Origin: Aestuariispira insulae
GTDB lineage: Bacteria > Pseudomonadota > Alphaproteobacteria > UBA8366 > Aestuariispiraceae
Direction: 5' to 3'
DNA: 64,000 nucleotides
NCBI RefSeq assembly: GCF_003385955.1
Contig: NZ_QRDW01000010.1
Coordinates: 1-64,000, forward strand
In this document: positions 17,235 through 27,558 of the stretch, one piece after another
Layout: each line of letters starts with the position of its first letter
Numbering within the stretch: the stretch's first letter is position 1
Translations under genes and position numbers: made by a program
The notes under the pieces: model-generated
The model's database searches: none
What the model was told of the DNA's origin: nothing
What the model saw: the letters and a program-made list of their open reading frames with translations, nothing else

Positions 17235-18062
17235 ATGAAAACCATTTATCGGGCGCTTGGCCTGCTGGCTGTCGGCCTTCTGGCAGCACTGCCTGCTCGG
17301 GCCGGCGTGATCGACCTGGGCACAGCCGATGACTATACGCTGCTGGCGACCGGTTCGGCATGGGGCGGCTCCATGGTGCTGGGTTCCGAAGTGGATATCG
17401 GCGGTAATATCGGTGCGCGTGACAGCGTACTGATCGGTACCGGCTCAACCATTGACGGCAATGTGGATGGCGGCCTCGTTCATTTTGACGCCAGCACCAG
17501 CATCACCGGTGCGGTTCAGACACGCTCCGGCGGCTACTGGGATCAGGTCACCAGTGATCTGAAAAATGCCTCTCTCTTTGCTGCCAACATGGCCGGCAGC
17601 GATAGGGGCAATATCACCGATACCACCATTTTATCCGGCGGCGGTGTTTCGGTTTTCCATCTGGACGGCCTCGCACTGGGCTCCGGCGAGACCCTGTTCC
17701 TGGATGGTGACGCAACCTCTGAATTTGTCATTAATGTCAGCGGCAGTTTCATCATGAATGGCGGGGCGGAAATCGCACTGCTCAATGGTCTGCAGCCCGC
17801 CAATGTCACCTTCAACATCCTGGAAGCATCCCTGATCCAGATGAATAACGCCATTGCGGTTGGCACCTTCATCGCGCCAGAAAGCTATGTCCAGCTGGGC
17901 GATGGCAATATCCTTGAAGCCACCCGCTTCCTGGGCGGCGCCATGCAGGGCAACCTGCAGTCTGTGCGCCCGCCCTCGGTTGTTGATGTACCGGCACCGG
18001 CCATGATCGGCCTGATGTTGATCGCCATTGCCGGCGTTGGAACGATCCGCCGGTCCCGCTAA
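17235..18062 (+). CDS. Secreted beta-helix surface protein with PEP-CTERM-like anchor
   Basis: 275 residues. A signal peptide ends ALPARAG near 24. The body is rich in Gly, Asp, Ser and Thr with repeated short strands (VDIGGNIGARDSVLIGTGS; FVINVSGSFIMNGGAEIALL) like choice-of-anchor-A or ice-binding-like beta-helix domains. The C-terminus has VPAPA, a hydrophobic helix and IRRSR, the layout of a PEP-CTERM-type sorting signal. If that is right it is exported and processed by an exosortase, which is not in this window. Role: probably cell surface or matrix; the exact family is uncertain. Confidence 0.72.
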   Translation: MKTIYRALGLLAVGLLAALPARAGVIDLGTADDYTLLATGSAWGGSMVLGSEVDIGGNIGARDSVLIGTGSTIDGNVDGGLVHFDASTSITGAVQTRSGGYWDQVTSDLKNASLFAANMAGSDRGNITDTTILSGGGVSVFHLDGLALGSGETLFLDGDATSEFVINVSGSFIMNGGAEIALLNGLQPANVTFNILEASLIQMNNAIAVGTFIAPESYVQLGDGNILEATRFLGGAMQGNLQSVRPPSVVDVPAPAMIGLMLIAIAGVGTIRRSR

Positions 18063-18083
18063 ATCAAAGCGACATTCTGTAAG

Positions 18084-18119
18084 AAAAAAGCGCGGCCGGT
18101 TTCCGACCGCGCTTTTTAT
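18084..18119. terminator. Bidirectional terminator
   Basis: Stem GCGCGG-C-CGG / CCG-A-CCGCGC with TTT loop, flanked by six A on the left and five T on the right. It can serve both the surface protein (plus) and amn (minus). Confidence 0.88.
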
Positions 18120-18138
18120 TGCCTCCATCCCTGCGTTT

Positions 18139-19614
18139 TTACCGGAAAGCCGGCTCAGAGAAACTTCTCAGCTTTCGGGAATGCAGCCGGTCGACGCCCT
18201 GTTCCTGCTCGCGGAGCATGCGGATCGCCTCGATTGAGATATCCAGATGCTGGCTGATCCGTTCCTTGTAGAAGGCATTGGCCATGCCGCGCAGCTTGAT
18301 CTCCCCATGCATCGGCTTGTCCGAGACGCAGAGCAAGGTGCCATAGGGCACCCGGAAGCGAAAACCGTTGGCGGCAATGGTGGCGCTTTCCATATCCACC
18401 GCCACAGCGCGGGACTGGCTGAACCGTTTGGAAAGTTCGGAATATTGCAATTCCCAGTTCCGGTTATCCGTGGTGGCCACAGTACCGGTACGCATGGAGA
18501 TCTTGAGGTCCGGACCGGTCAGGCCGGTGACGCTGGCCACCGCCTGTTGCAGGGCCACCTGCACTTCGGCGATCGGCGGCACCGGCACCCAGGTCGGCAG
18601 ATCGTCATCCAGCACATGGTCTTCACGCATATAGGCATGGGCCAGCACGTAATCCCCCAGTGACTGGGTTCGGCGCAGGCCGCCGCAATGGCCGATCATC
18701 AGCCAGCAATGGGGGCGCAGGACAGCGATATGGTCGGTGATTGTCTTGGCGTTGGAGGGCCCAACCCCGATATTAACCAACGTAATACCGTCCCGATCCG
18801 ACCGTTTCAGGTGATAAGCCGGCATCTGCGGCAAGTGATCCAGCGGCCTGCCCGACGGCTTTTCATCGGAATAGCGCGGGTTCGGCGTGATCACATCACC
18901 AGGTTCAACAAAGGCTTCATATTCATCGCCATTCTCCACCTGATCGCGGCTGTATTTAATGAATTCATCCACATAGCGCTGATAGTTGGTGAATAGCACG
19001 AATCGCTGGAAATGGCTGGCATGGGTTGCCGTGTAGTGCGCAAGCCGCATGCAGCTCAGATCAACCCGGACCGCAGAAAAAAGCGACAACGGGAAAGGAT
19101 AGCCCGGTTTGGGTTCAAACGTGCCGTTGGCAATGGAATCATCAATATCCGCCAGGTCCGGCATGGTGAAAATGCGTTGAAGATCCTTCACATCATCGGA
19201 GGTCACATCCGCGGTCGCATGCTCGATCACAAAAGGCAGCGGGATCGGCCGATCGGATATGCCGATCACCACGGATGTACCATGGCTTTTCATCAACAGC
19301 GCGATTTGTTTTTTCAAATAGCCGGTGAACATGTCCGGCTGGGTCAGGGTTGCGCCGTAATGCCCCGGGAAAGAGAGCGTTCCATAAGACATGTTCAGAT
19401 CATGGGCCGGATGCGGGTTATCCACCCGCAGGCCCAAATACGGATAATAGGCCTCCACCGGCTCAATTTCCCGGTTGCCTTTGGAAAACTCATCAAAGGC
19501 GCGATGGATCTTCTCCACCTCTGTTTCATAGAGGCGTTTGATCTCTGCAAAAGCAGAATCCGGATCGGTAAATTCCGTGAGATTACGGGCGTTGCCGTGG
19601 CCAGTTCCTGGCAT
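18139..19614 (-). CDS. amn: AMP nucleosidase
   Basis: The 491-residue product hydrolyses AMP to adenine and ribose 5-phosphate, adjusting the adenylate pool. An N-terminal regulatory region of about 180 residues is followed by a nucleoside-phosphorylase-like catalytic domain with IGVGPSNAKTITDHIA, HCWLMIGHCGGLR and the VDMESATIAANGFRFRVPYG block. Length fits the family (about 480-500). ATG start; monocistronic, sharing a terminator with the gene to its left. Confidence 0.95.
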   Translation of the reverse strand: MPGTGHGNARNLTEFTDPDSAFAEIKRLYETEVEKIHRAFDEFSKGNREIEPVEAYYPYLGLRVDNPHPAHDLNMSYGTLSFPGHYGATLTQPDMFTGYLKKQIALLMKSHGTSVVIGISDRPIPLPFVIEHATADVTSDDVKDLQRIFTMPDLADIDDSIANGTFEPKPGYPFPLSLFSAVRVDLSCMRLAHYTATHASHFQRFVLFTNYQRYVDEFIKYSRDQVENGDEYEAFVEPGDVITPNPRYSDEKPSGRPLDHLPQMPAYHLKRSDRDGITLVNIGVGPSNAKTITDHIAVLRPHCWLMIGHCGGLRRTQSLGDYVLAHAYMREDHVLDDDLPTWVPVPPIAEVQVALQQAVASVTGLTGPDLKISMRTGTVATTDNRNWELQYSELSKRFSQSRAVAVDMESATIAANGFRFRVPYGTLLCVSDKPMHGEIKLRGMANAFYKERISQHLDISIEAIRMLREQEQGVDRLHSRKLRSFSEPAFR

Positions 19615-19792
19615 GATATGTCACCTTATTTTTGTTGTTATTGTGACCCCGCATTCTGTCTTACTTGGCAGGGCGTTACAACCTTCGAAATCAGTAGGGA
19701 ACAATAGAATGATCCTCCGCCTGCCGGGATTGACTTCCCCCCCCGACAGCCGTCAGCCTACCCCCATGGTTCCACAGGAAAGTTCCAGTTTC

Positions 19793-20131
19793 ATGACCGA
19801 CCCGGCCTCTGCCTATCACGCCCATATCTATTTCGACCAGGACAGCCGGGAGGCCGCCTTGACCCTGCGGGAGCAGGTGGCCGCCGCCTTTCCCGATCTG
19901 GAGATCGGCCGGTTTCACGAACGGGAGGTGGGGCCCCATCCGAAATGGAGCTGCCAGATCGCCTTCCCCCTGGAGGCATTTGGCACCCTGATACCCTGGC
20001 TGATGGCCAATCGCGGGTCGCTGACCATATTTTTGCATCCACTGACCGGGGATGATCTGGCCGATCATCGTGACCTAGCCTGCTGGCTGGGCCGGGAAGA
20101 GACATTGAAGCTGGAGATGTTTGGCGCATGA
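19793..20131 (+). CDS. DOPA 4,5-dioxygenase family protein
   Basis: About 112 residues matching the aromatic ring-opening DOPA-dioxygenase-like family: YHAHIYFD, the central RFHEREVGPHPKWSCQIAF, and FLHPLTGDDLADHRDLACWLG, which contain the His residues expected to hold iron. Starts at ATG 19793 behind AGGAAAG; the reading frame is open further upstream but unlike the family. Its stop overlaps the next gene by 4 bases. Substrate unknown. Confidence 0.85.
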   Translation: MTDPASAYHAHIYFDQDSREAALTLREQVAAAFPDLEIGRFHEREVGPHPKWSCQIAFPLEAFGTLIPWLMANRGSLTIFLHPLTGDDLADHRDLACWLGREETLKLEMFGA

Positions 20132-20589
20132 CCACGGAACGCGCACCCTATTCCTACCGGCAGGACCCTGACGTGCCGGACTTTCCCGATGGCAAGCCCA
20201 TCATCATCTTTGACGGGCATTGCGCCTTTTGCTCGGACTGGGCGCGCTTTGTTCTGAAACATGACCGGGAGGGCCGGTTCCGCCTGCTGGCCGCCCAGAC
20301 GGATCTGGGCCGAGCGCTCTATGTCCATTACGGCCTGGACCCGGAACATTACGAAACCAACATCCTGATTGAAAACGGCATGGGATGGTTTAAATCGGAA
20401 GGATCAATCCGCATGGCGGAAGGCCTGGGCTGTCCCTGGTCCCTGGCCGTCATCTTCCGGCTGCTGCCGCTGCCGGCACGTGACTGGCTCTATGAACTGA
20501 TCGCCCGCAACCGATTCAAACTGCGTGGTCGCCTGGAACAATGTTTACTGCCAAGCGAAAAAGAGAAGGCCCGGTTCCTCGGCCTGTAA
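20128..20589 (+). CDS. DCC-family thiol-disulfide oxidoreductase-like protein (DUF393)
   Basis: 153 residues with the family start IIIFDGHCAFCSDWARFVLKH, whose CxxC lies at about 32-35 (DGxCxxC), and the block FRLLAAQTDLGRAL. A thioredoxin-like role is inferred only from the motif. Translationally coupled to the dioxygenase-like gene by a 4-base overlap. ATG start. Confidence 0.88.
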   Translation: MTTERAPYSYRQDPDVPDFPDGKPIIIFDGHCAFCSDWARFVLKHDREGRFRLLAAQTDLGRALYVHYGLDPEHYETNILIENGMGWFKSEGSIRMAEGLGCPWSLAVIFRLLPLPARDWLYELIARNRFKLRGRLEQCLLPSEKEKARFLGL

Positions 20590-20608
20590 TACCAAAGGGT
20601 AGAAAAAA

Positions 20609-20638
20609 CAAAACCCGCAGGTTTCCCTGCGGGTTTTG
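20609..20638. terminator. Bidirectional terminator between DCC gene and tRNA-Ala
   Basis: Stem AAAACCCGCAGG / CCTGCGGGTTTT with a short TT-rich loop, 20 bases after the DCC stop and directly past the tRNA 3' end on the other strand. Confidence 0.88.
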
Positions 20639-20639
20639 A

Positions 20640-20715
20640 TGGTGGAGCCAAGGAGGATCGAACTCCTGACCTCTTCGCTGCCAGCGAAGCGCTCTCCCAG
20701 CTGAGCTATGGCCCC
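20640..20715 (-). tRNA. tRNA-Ala (GGC anticodon)
   Basis: A complete cloverleaf on the minus strand: acceptor GGGGCCA/TGGCTCC, D arm GCTC/GAGC, anticodon stem CTTCG/CGAAG with loop CTGGCAG, T arm AGGAG/CTCCT. The CCA end is encoded. Anticodon GGC reads alanine GCC/GCU. Confidence 0.95.
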
Positions 20716-20826
20716 TTTGCCTTCGGCTTCATCTTGCCGTCGGTGGCGCTTTTTATACGCACCCATTTCCGACTTGCAAGAGGAAAAATTGCCCAAGGCT
20801 ACATTTTTATGACCTATGCCACTTTT

Positions 20827-21159
20827 TTAGGTCTCGTCGCCGTCGCCATCCTTATCGGAAGCCACAACTGCAACACCATCATCATTGTCGAGATCGCTGG
20901 TATCCTCCAGGATATCGTCATCGGAATCATCGATGGCATCATCGTCGGTTTCCAGCAATTCAACGTCGCCGCTGTCCGCTTCCTTCGCAGGCTTGGCACC
21001 CTCGGACATAACACTTCGACCGCGCTTCAGTTTGATGGCCGCTTCCGGATCAAACGGGGAATCGCATTTCGGGCAGTCAATCGGATTACGCTGCAAATCG
21101 TAAAATTTAGCACCACAGCTCAGGCAGGTGCGCTTCAGGCCCCATTCGGGTTTCGCCAC
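20827..21159 (-). CDS. FYDLN-acid domain protein (TIGR02300)
   Basis: 110 residues. The N-terminus carries two CxxC pairs (CLSCGAKFYDL and CPKCDSPFD), likely a zinc ribbon, around the FYDL signature. The last 45 residues are almost wholly acidic with long Asp runs (DDDAIDDSDDDIL). The family is limited mostly to alphaproteobacteria; its role is unknown. GTG start behind GAGGAGAG. Divergent from aroA, its usual neighbour. Confidence 0.92.
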   Translation of the reverse strand: MAKPEWGLKRTCLSCGAKFYDLQRNPIDCPKCDSPFDPEAAIKLKRGRSVMSEGAKPAKEADSGDVELLETDDDAIDDSDDDILEDTSDLDNDDGVAVVASDKDGDGDET

Positions 21160-21476
21160 AGGAACTCTCCTCGGATATCTCTTAAGCCATCCAGGTTTCG
21201 GTCAGCCGCGCGCCAGCCATGCACCATCTAATAAAAACGGCTGGTCTCACGCCTTCGGGCCGACCAAGGCGACCTGGTGAATAAACACGTTGCAGGGCAA
21301 TAGCGAAAATGGCCCCCCTCTGTCAAAAGCATTTTGACGATTCCTCCATTTTTTTGCACGCATATTATCCTGAGATGCCTTTCCCACATCGTTCAGTCAT
21401 GATAATAGCCTCTCTTCCCGCGCCAATGTGAAGCGCAGGGACCACATGAATTTTCTGCCCTCCGGAGACACCCGCC
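21160..21476. promoter_or_regulatory. Divergent region between TIGR02300 gene and aroA
   Basis: A 317-bp gap that must hold promoters for both genes. I see no strong hairpin or recognisable riboswitch. The aroA ribosome-binding site GGAGA is at 21464-21468. Confidence 0.4.
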
Positions 21477-22802
21477 TTGACCTTTCTTCGTGCTTCAAAA
21501 TCACAAAATCTGACCGGTACCGTCACTGTCCCCGGAGACAAATCGATCTCGCACCGGTCCATCATGCTGGGCTCGATGGCCATTGGGCGCACAACGGTCA
21601 AGGGCCTTCTTGAAGGCGAAGACGTCCTCTCCACCGCGGCGGCCTTCCGCGCTATGGGCGCGACAATCGAAAAACATGAAGATGGCACCTGGACCGTGGA
21701 CGGCGTCGGCATCGGCGGTCTGCAGGAACCGGATGATGTGCTGGACATGGGCAATTCCGGCACCTCGGCCCGGCTGATCCTCGGCATTCTGGCCGGTCAT
21801 GACATCACCTGCTTCCTGACCGGGGACGATTCCTTGCGCAAGAGACCCATGGGCCGGGTAATCAACCCGCTCTCCGAAATGGGTGCGACTTTCGAGAGCC
21901 GGGCGGGCGGGCGCCTACCCCTGATGGTGCGGGGCGCGGCCGATGTTTTGCCGATCACCTATGAATTGCCCATGGCATCGGCCCAGGTGAAATCCGCTGT
22001 CCTGCTGGCCGGTTTGAGCGCCCGTGGCAAAACCACTGTGATAGAGAATAAGCCGACCCGGGATCACACCGAACGCATGCTGACCCATTTCGGCGGGGAA
22101 ATCACCGTCGAACCGATCGAAGGCGGCGGCAATAAAATCACCGTCACCGGCCAACCGGAACTAACCGCGGCCGATCTGGTGGTGCCGAGCGACCCGTCTT
22201 CGGCCGCCTTCCCGGCGGTGGCGGCCGCCATCACGCCCGGTTCCGAGGTGGTGCTGCCGGCGATTGGCATGAACCCGACCCGGTCCGGCATTTTCCAAAC
22301 CCTCAAGGATATGGGCGCCGACCTAACTCTTTCCAACGAGCGGATCGAAGGCGGCGAACCGGTTGCCGACATCACCATCCGCCACGCACAGCTCACCGGC
22401 ATTGAAGTGCCGGAAGAGCGCGCGCCCTCCATGATTGATGAATATCCGGTTTTGGCCGTCGCCGCCGCACAGGCCAGCGGCAAGACCGTTATGCGCGGCA
22501 TCGGCGAATTAAGGGTGAAGGAATCCGACCGCCTGGCAGTTGTCGCCGAAGGCCTGCGCGCCAACGGCATCACGGTGGAAGAAGGCGAGGATTGGATGAT
22601 CGTCCATGGCACCGGCGGCAAGATCCCGGGCGGCGGCACTGTCACCACTCATCTGGATCACCGCATCTCCATGTCCTTCCTGGTCATGGGGTTGGTCTCC
22701 GAAAAACCGGTCACCATCGACGACGGCCAGCCGATCGAGACCAGTTTCCCCAATTTCCTGGAATTGATGACGGGTTTGGGCGCAGATATTGCGCCTCTTT
22801 GA
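21477..22802 (+). CDS. aroA: 3-phosphoshikimate 1-carboxyvinyltransferase (EPSP synthase), class II type
   Basis: The 441-residue enzyme joins shikimate 3-phosphate and PEP in the pathway to aromatic amino acids. It has VPGDKSISHRS near residue 20, GNSGTSARL, KRPMGRVINPL and the late block RVKESDRLAVVAEGL. The overall pattern is closer to class II enzymes of alphaproteobacteria than to the E. coli type. The position that is Ala in the CP4 enzyme is Gly here (NSGTS). TTG start, 8 bases after GGAGA. First gene of aroA-cmk-rpsA. Confidence 0.96.
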   Translation: MTFLRASKSQNLTGTVTVPGDKSISHRSIMLGSMAIGRTTVKGLLEGEDVLSTAAAFRAMGATIEKHEDGTWTVDGVGIGGLQEPDDVLDMGNSGTSARLILGILAGHDITCFLTGDDSLRKRPMGRVINPLSEMGATFESRAGGRLPLMVRGAADVLPITYELPMASAQVKSAVLLAGLSARGKTTVIENKPTRDHTERMLTHFGGEITVEPIEGGGNKITVTGQPELTAADLVVPSDPSSAAFPAVAAAITPGSEVVLPAIGMNPTRSGIFQTLKDMGADLTLSNERIEGGEPVADITIRHAQLTGIEVPEERAPSMIDEYPVLAVAAAQASGKTVMRGIGELRVKESDRLAVVAEGLRANGITVEEGEDWMIVHGTGGKIPGGGTVTTHLDHRISMSFLVMGLVSEKPVTIDDGQPIETSFPNFLELMTGLGADIAPL

Positions 22803-22832
22803 GGCGAACCGAGCAACAAAGGACGAGAGACC

Positions 22833-23483
22833 ATGATCATCGCCATCGACGGACCCGCCGCCAGCGGCAAGGGCACCCTTGCCCGCCGCCTTGCTGAGTA
22901 TTTCGATTTTGCCTATCTGGATACGGGCAAGCTTTATCGCGCGGTCGGGCTCGGCGTCTTGCGCATCGGCGGTGATCCGGAAGACGAGGATCAGGCCCTG
23001 GATGTGGCACAGAACCTTGATCCGGCACAGCTGGATGACCCGGACCTGAAAGGCGATGATGCCGCACAGGCCGCTTCCAAGGTTGCCGCAATCCAGTCCG
23101 TGCGCGCCGCCCTTCTGGATTTCCAAAAGACCCTCGCAGCCCACCCGCCGGGCGGCAAGGCAGGGGCTATTCTCGATGGCCGCGATATCGGCACCGTGGT
23201 CTGCCCGGAAGCAGAAGCGAAGCTTTTTGTCACCGCCAGCGTGGAAGAACGGGCGAATCGGCGACACAAAGAGTTGCTAGATCGGGGAGAAACCTCTATA
23301 TACGAGCGCGTTCTGGCAGATTTGAAGGAACGTGACGCAAGGGACAGCAGCCGGGCGGTTGCCCCGCTGAAACCCGCGGATGATGCCACTGTCATTGATA
23401 CTTCGCAGATGAATGCTGACGAAGCCTTTGATAAAGCAGTAGAAATCATCCAACCGATCTATTCGGCAAGCGCACGGGATTAA
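22833..23483 (+). CDS. cmk: Cytidylate kinase
   Basis: The 216-residue kinase phosphorylates CMP and dCMP. The P-loop is GPAASGKGTLA (7-17), followed by YLDTGKLYRAVGL for nucleotide-monophosphate binding and the DGRDIGTVVCPEA and RANRRHKELL blocks. ATG start, 30 bases after aroA and 134 bases before rpsA, the usual cmk-rpsA pairing. Confidence 0.97.
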   Translation: MIIAIDGPAASGKGTLARRLAEYFDFAYLDTGKLYRAVGLGVLRIGGDPEDEDQALDVAQNLDPAQLDDPDLKGDDAAQAASKVAAIQSVRAALLDFQKTLAAHPPGGKAGAILDGRDIGTVVCPEAEAKLFVTASVEERANRRHKELLDRGETSIYERVLADLKERDARDSSRAVAPLKPADDATVIDTSQMNADEAFDKAVEIIQPIYSASARD

Positions 23484-23617
23484 TTTTCAGAACGGAAACT
23501 CCTGGGAGTTTAAATGCCAGCGTCAGAGCCTCAACACGCTGACATCATGAATGAGGTGAGACCGCCGGAAACAACCGGACGGCCGGATAAAACTGAATAT
23601 CGAAAGGTTTATTAACA
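23484..23617 (+). promoter_or_regulatory. rpsA leader
   Basis: The 134-bp cmk-rpsA gap carries a perfect hairpin AAACTCC-TG-GGAGTTT (23496-23511) and a second possible stem, CAGCGT/ACGCTG, around 23519-23542. S1 represses its own translation in other proteobacteria through leader structure. A similar role here is inference. Confidence 0.45.
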
Positions 23618-25300
<1,683 letters not shown>

Positions 25301-25361
25301 GGCTTAAGGAATATACCGCTGGATCCGGCCTCATGGGGCTTTGATCAGGCGGTTCCGGCCA

Positions 25362-25402
25362 CGGGCCGGCAGCTGTTCCCAGCTGCCGGCCCGTTTCTTT
25401 TT
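25362..25402 (+). terminator. Strong terminator of rpsA
   Basis: Stem of 13 bp, CGGGCCGGCAGCT / AGCTGCCGGCCCG, with a 6-base loop and a T-rich tail, 60 bases after the rpsA stop. Confidence 0.93.
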
Positions 25403-25625
25403 CTGCCGCCAATTCCCAACCATCTGCGCTAACCTGCTGATCCGATTCTGAAATTTTCCCTCAAATCGCCCTTAAGCCCTTGACCTGAAACTATTGTAAT
25501 GGCAAGCTTTTACGGCATCTAAGCATTCTAGGCAGCTAGGCCTAACGGGAATATGGCCCGGCAGATGCGAGAATTGGAGCGGGCGCCCTTTGGTGCCTTT
25601 TGGATCATTATCTGGGGGCTCGAAA
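25403..25625 (+). promoter_or_regulatory. ihfB upstream region
   Basis: Non-coding, 223 bp. TTGACC at 25480-25485 could be a -35 element, but no well-spaced -10 is clear. The ribosome-binding site is GGGGGC just before the ATG. Confidence 0.35.
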
Positions 25626-25904
25626 ATGACGCGTTCGGAACTGATTGCACGCATCGCACAGCAGAACCCGCATCTCTATCATCGCGATGTTGAGCGCATT
25701 GTCGCAACCATCTTTGAAGAGATCTCTTCCGCGCTGGCCGCTGGTGATCGTGTGGAACTGCGTGGGTTTGGTGCTTTTTCCGTAAAACATCGAGATGCAC
25801 GCGTCGGCCGGAACCCGAGAACGGGCGAGTCCGTTTCCGTGGAAGCCAAAGCGGTACCGTTCTTCAAGACCGGGAAGCTTTTGCGCGAACGGTTGAATAA
25901 GTGA
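25626..25904 (+). CDS. ihfB: Integration host factor subunit beta
   Basis: The 92-residue DNA-bending protein pairs with IhfA. It starts MTRSELI, the usual IhfB start, after GGGGGC; a longer open frame upstream lacks homology. The beta-arm motif GRNPRTGE with its intercalating Pro and the C-terminal [15 protein letters not shown] are present. It lies downstream of rpsA as in most proteobacteria. Confidence 0.96.
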   Translation: MTRSELIARIAQQNPHLYHRDVERIVATIFEEISSALAAGDRVELRGFGAFSVKHRDARVGRNPRTGESVSVEAKAVPFFKTGKLLRERLNK

Positions 25905-25909
25905 GCATG

Positions 25910-25936
25910 GCCCCTGTTCAGGGGCTCTTGTATTTT
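25910..25936 (+). terminator. Weak terminator after ihfB
   Basis: Stem GCCCCT/AGGGGC with loop GTTC followed by TCTTGTATTTT, immediately past the ihfB stop. The interrupted T-run makes it only moderately convincing. Confidence 0.55.
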
Positions 25937-25978
25937 GTGGCATATCGTTTTCAGACTTAACAGTAGAACGCTTCACCC

Positions 25979-26326
25979 ATGCGCCTGATCAATTGGCTTG
26001 TTGCACTGCCGGTGACCCTGCTGGCAATTTCCTTTGCCGCGTCCAATCTGGAACGGGTCGAATTCAAATTGTGGCCGTTGCCCATGACGTTCGATCCCCA
26101 TCTGCCACTTTTTACTTTTTGCGTCTTGCTGATCGGATTCTTACTTGGGGCCGTAACGACCTGGGTGGGCGCCAGCAGGACCCGCAGCCGCGCCCGGCAG
26201 GCCGAACGCAAGAGCCAGCAGCAAGCGCGCGAAATCAATGATCTTGAGCGCAAGGTCAACGAAAATAAGCCAGACCAGGCCCTGCTCAAGCCTCAACAGG
26301 ACAAAACCGTCCTGCCCCCTCAATAA
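25979..26326 (+). CDS. LapA-domain inner-membrane protein
   Basis: 115 residues with two membrane helices (about 5-22 and 43-63) enclosing a periplasmic loop with the family phrase NLERVEFKLWPLP. A charged cytoplasmic coiled coil of about 45 residues follows. Related to E. coli LapA, which helps control lipopolysaccharide synthesis; that role here is inferred. No lapB (TPR partner) is adjacent. ATG start with a weak ribosome site. Confidence 0.85.
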   Translation: MRLINWLVALPVTLLAISFAASNLERVEFKLWPLPMTFDPHLPLFTFCVLLIGFLLGAVTTWVGASRTRSRARQAERKSQQQAREINDLERKVNENKPDQALLKPQQDKTVLPPQ

Positions 26327-26348
26327 CAGCGTATGATGGGGCAGACCA

Positions 26349-27299
26349 TTGGCTGAGATCGCAGCAGTCATTCCCTGTTATAAAGTCACCGATCAGGTCC
26401 TCGATGTCCTGGCGGCCATTCCCGACTGCTTCACCAGAATCTATTGTGTCGATGATGATTGCCCCGATCATAGCGGTGATCTGATCGAAAAAGAAAACCG
26501 GGATCCCCGGGTCGTGGTCCTGCGCAATGATCGCAACCTGGGTGTTGGTGGTGCCGTTAAACATGGCTATCGAAAAGCTCTGGAAGAGGGCGCAGAGATC
26601 ATTCTGAAGATCGATGGTGACGGCCAGATGGATCCCAGGCTAGCCCATAAATTTATCGAGCCGATCCTCTCCGGTCGGGCCGACTATACTAAGGGCAACC
26701 GCTTCTTCGATCCCCATAATATCAAGGATATGCCCGCCATCCGCCTGTTTGGAAACGCGATCCTAAGCTTCATGAACAAGTTTTCCAGCGGCTATTGGCA
26801 TGTATTTGATCCCAATAACGGCTATACCGCTATCCATGCAAAGGTTTTACGGCTGCTGCCGCTGGATAAACTCTCGGACCGCTATTTCTTTGAAACCGAT
26901 ATGCTGTTCCGCCTGAATACGGTGCGCGCCATGGTGCAGGATATCCCGATGGATGCGGTTTACGGCGACGAGATCAGCAATTTGAACATCCGCAAGGTCA
27001 TAGGCAGCTTTTTCGGCGGCCATATCCGGAATTTCGGCAAGCGTGTGCTCTATAACTATTTCCTGCGGGACTTCCATGCCGCCTCGGCCCAGCTTGTCCT
27101 GGGCCTGCTTCTTTTCCCATTTGGCGTCGCCTACGGCACCATCCATTGGATCGAAGCCCTGGCCACCGGCCAGCTCACCCCCACCGGTATCATCATGGTC
27201 GCGGCCCTGCCGATCATCATCGGCGTGCAGATGCTGCTCTCAGTGCTTCAATTTGATGTTGAGAACACGCCAAAGACGGTGATTCACCCGCTTCTGTAG
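26349..27299 (+). CDS. Glycosyltransferase family 2, membrane anchored
   Basis: 316 residues. The N-terminal GT-A domain has AAVIPCYKVTDQVLDVL, VDDDCPDHS and the DGDGQMDP metal-binding motif. Two hydrophobic helices lie near the C-terminus (about 240-300). This resembles polyprenyl-phosphate hexosyltransferases that make lipid-linked sugar donors. TTG start behind GGGG. Reads in the same direction as the LapA-like gene, 22 bases away, so possibly co-transcribed. Acceptor and donor unknown. Confidence 0.87.
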   Translation: MAEIAAVIPCYKVTDQVLDVLAAIPDCFTRIYCVDDDCPDHSGDLIEKENRDPRVVVLRNDRNLGVGGAVKHGYRKALEEGAEIILKIDGDGQMDPRLAHKFIEPILSGRADYTKGNRFFDPHNIKDMPAIRLFGNAILSFMNKFSSGYWHVFDPNNGYTAIHAKVLRLLPLDKLSDRYFFETDMLFRLNTVRAMVQDIPMDAVYGDEISNLNIRKVIGSFFGGHIRNFGKRVLYNYFLRDFHAASAQLVLGLLLFPFGVAYGTIHWIEALATGQLTPTGIIMVAALPIIIGVQMLLSVLQFDVENTPKTVIHPLL

Positions 27300-27300
27300 G

Positions 27301-27545
27301 TGACCCGTTGCGCTTCGATTCCAAGACCGACGCGCGCACCAACCCAGGCCAGCGGATGATCCCTGCGCAATTCGCTGACAAGCTCTTCAACGCCTGCAGC
27401 AACGGTCTCCAGACAGAACAAGAACAATCATCATCCGACAGTTCAATGGCCATTTTCACGGTCCCCGTGCCATAGCAGTCACAGCTTAGCTGAAAGGATT
27501 GAGGCTCCTCGGGCAGAGCAATCTCGAACCTGCAACGATCCCCCT
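27301..27545 (-). pseudogene. Probable frameshifted remnant of a small unknown gene
   Basis: Between the GT2 stop and the polA stop, the minus strand reads protein-like text in one frame (FEIALPEEPQSFQLSCDCYG, then TVKMAIELSDDD) up to about 27415. It then continues in another frame as ETVAAGVEELVSELRRDHPL with AWVGARVGLGIEAQRVTYRS and a stop at 27298-27300. The change falls in the repeated TTGTTCTTGTTC. No start codon is visible for the first part. I do not recognise the family. A chance open frame cannot be excluded. Confidence 0.4.
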
Positions 27546-27558
27546 CTGGAGACTGCGC

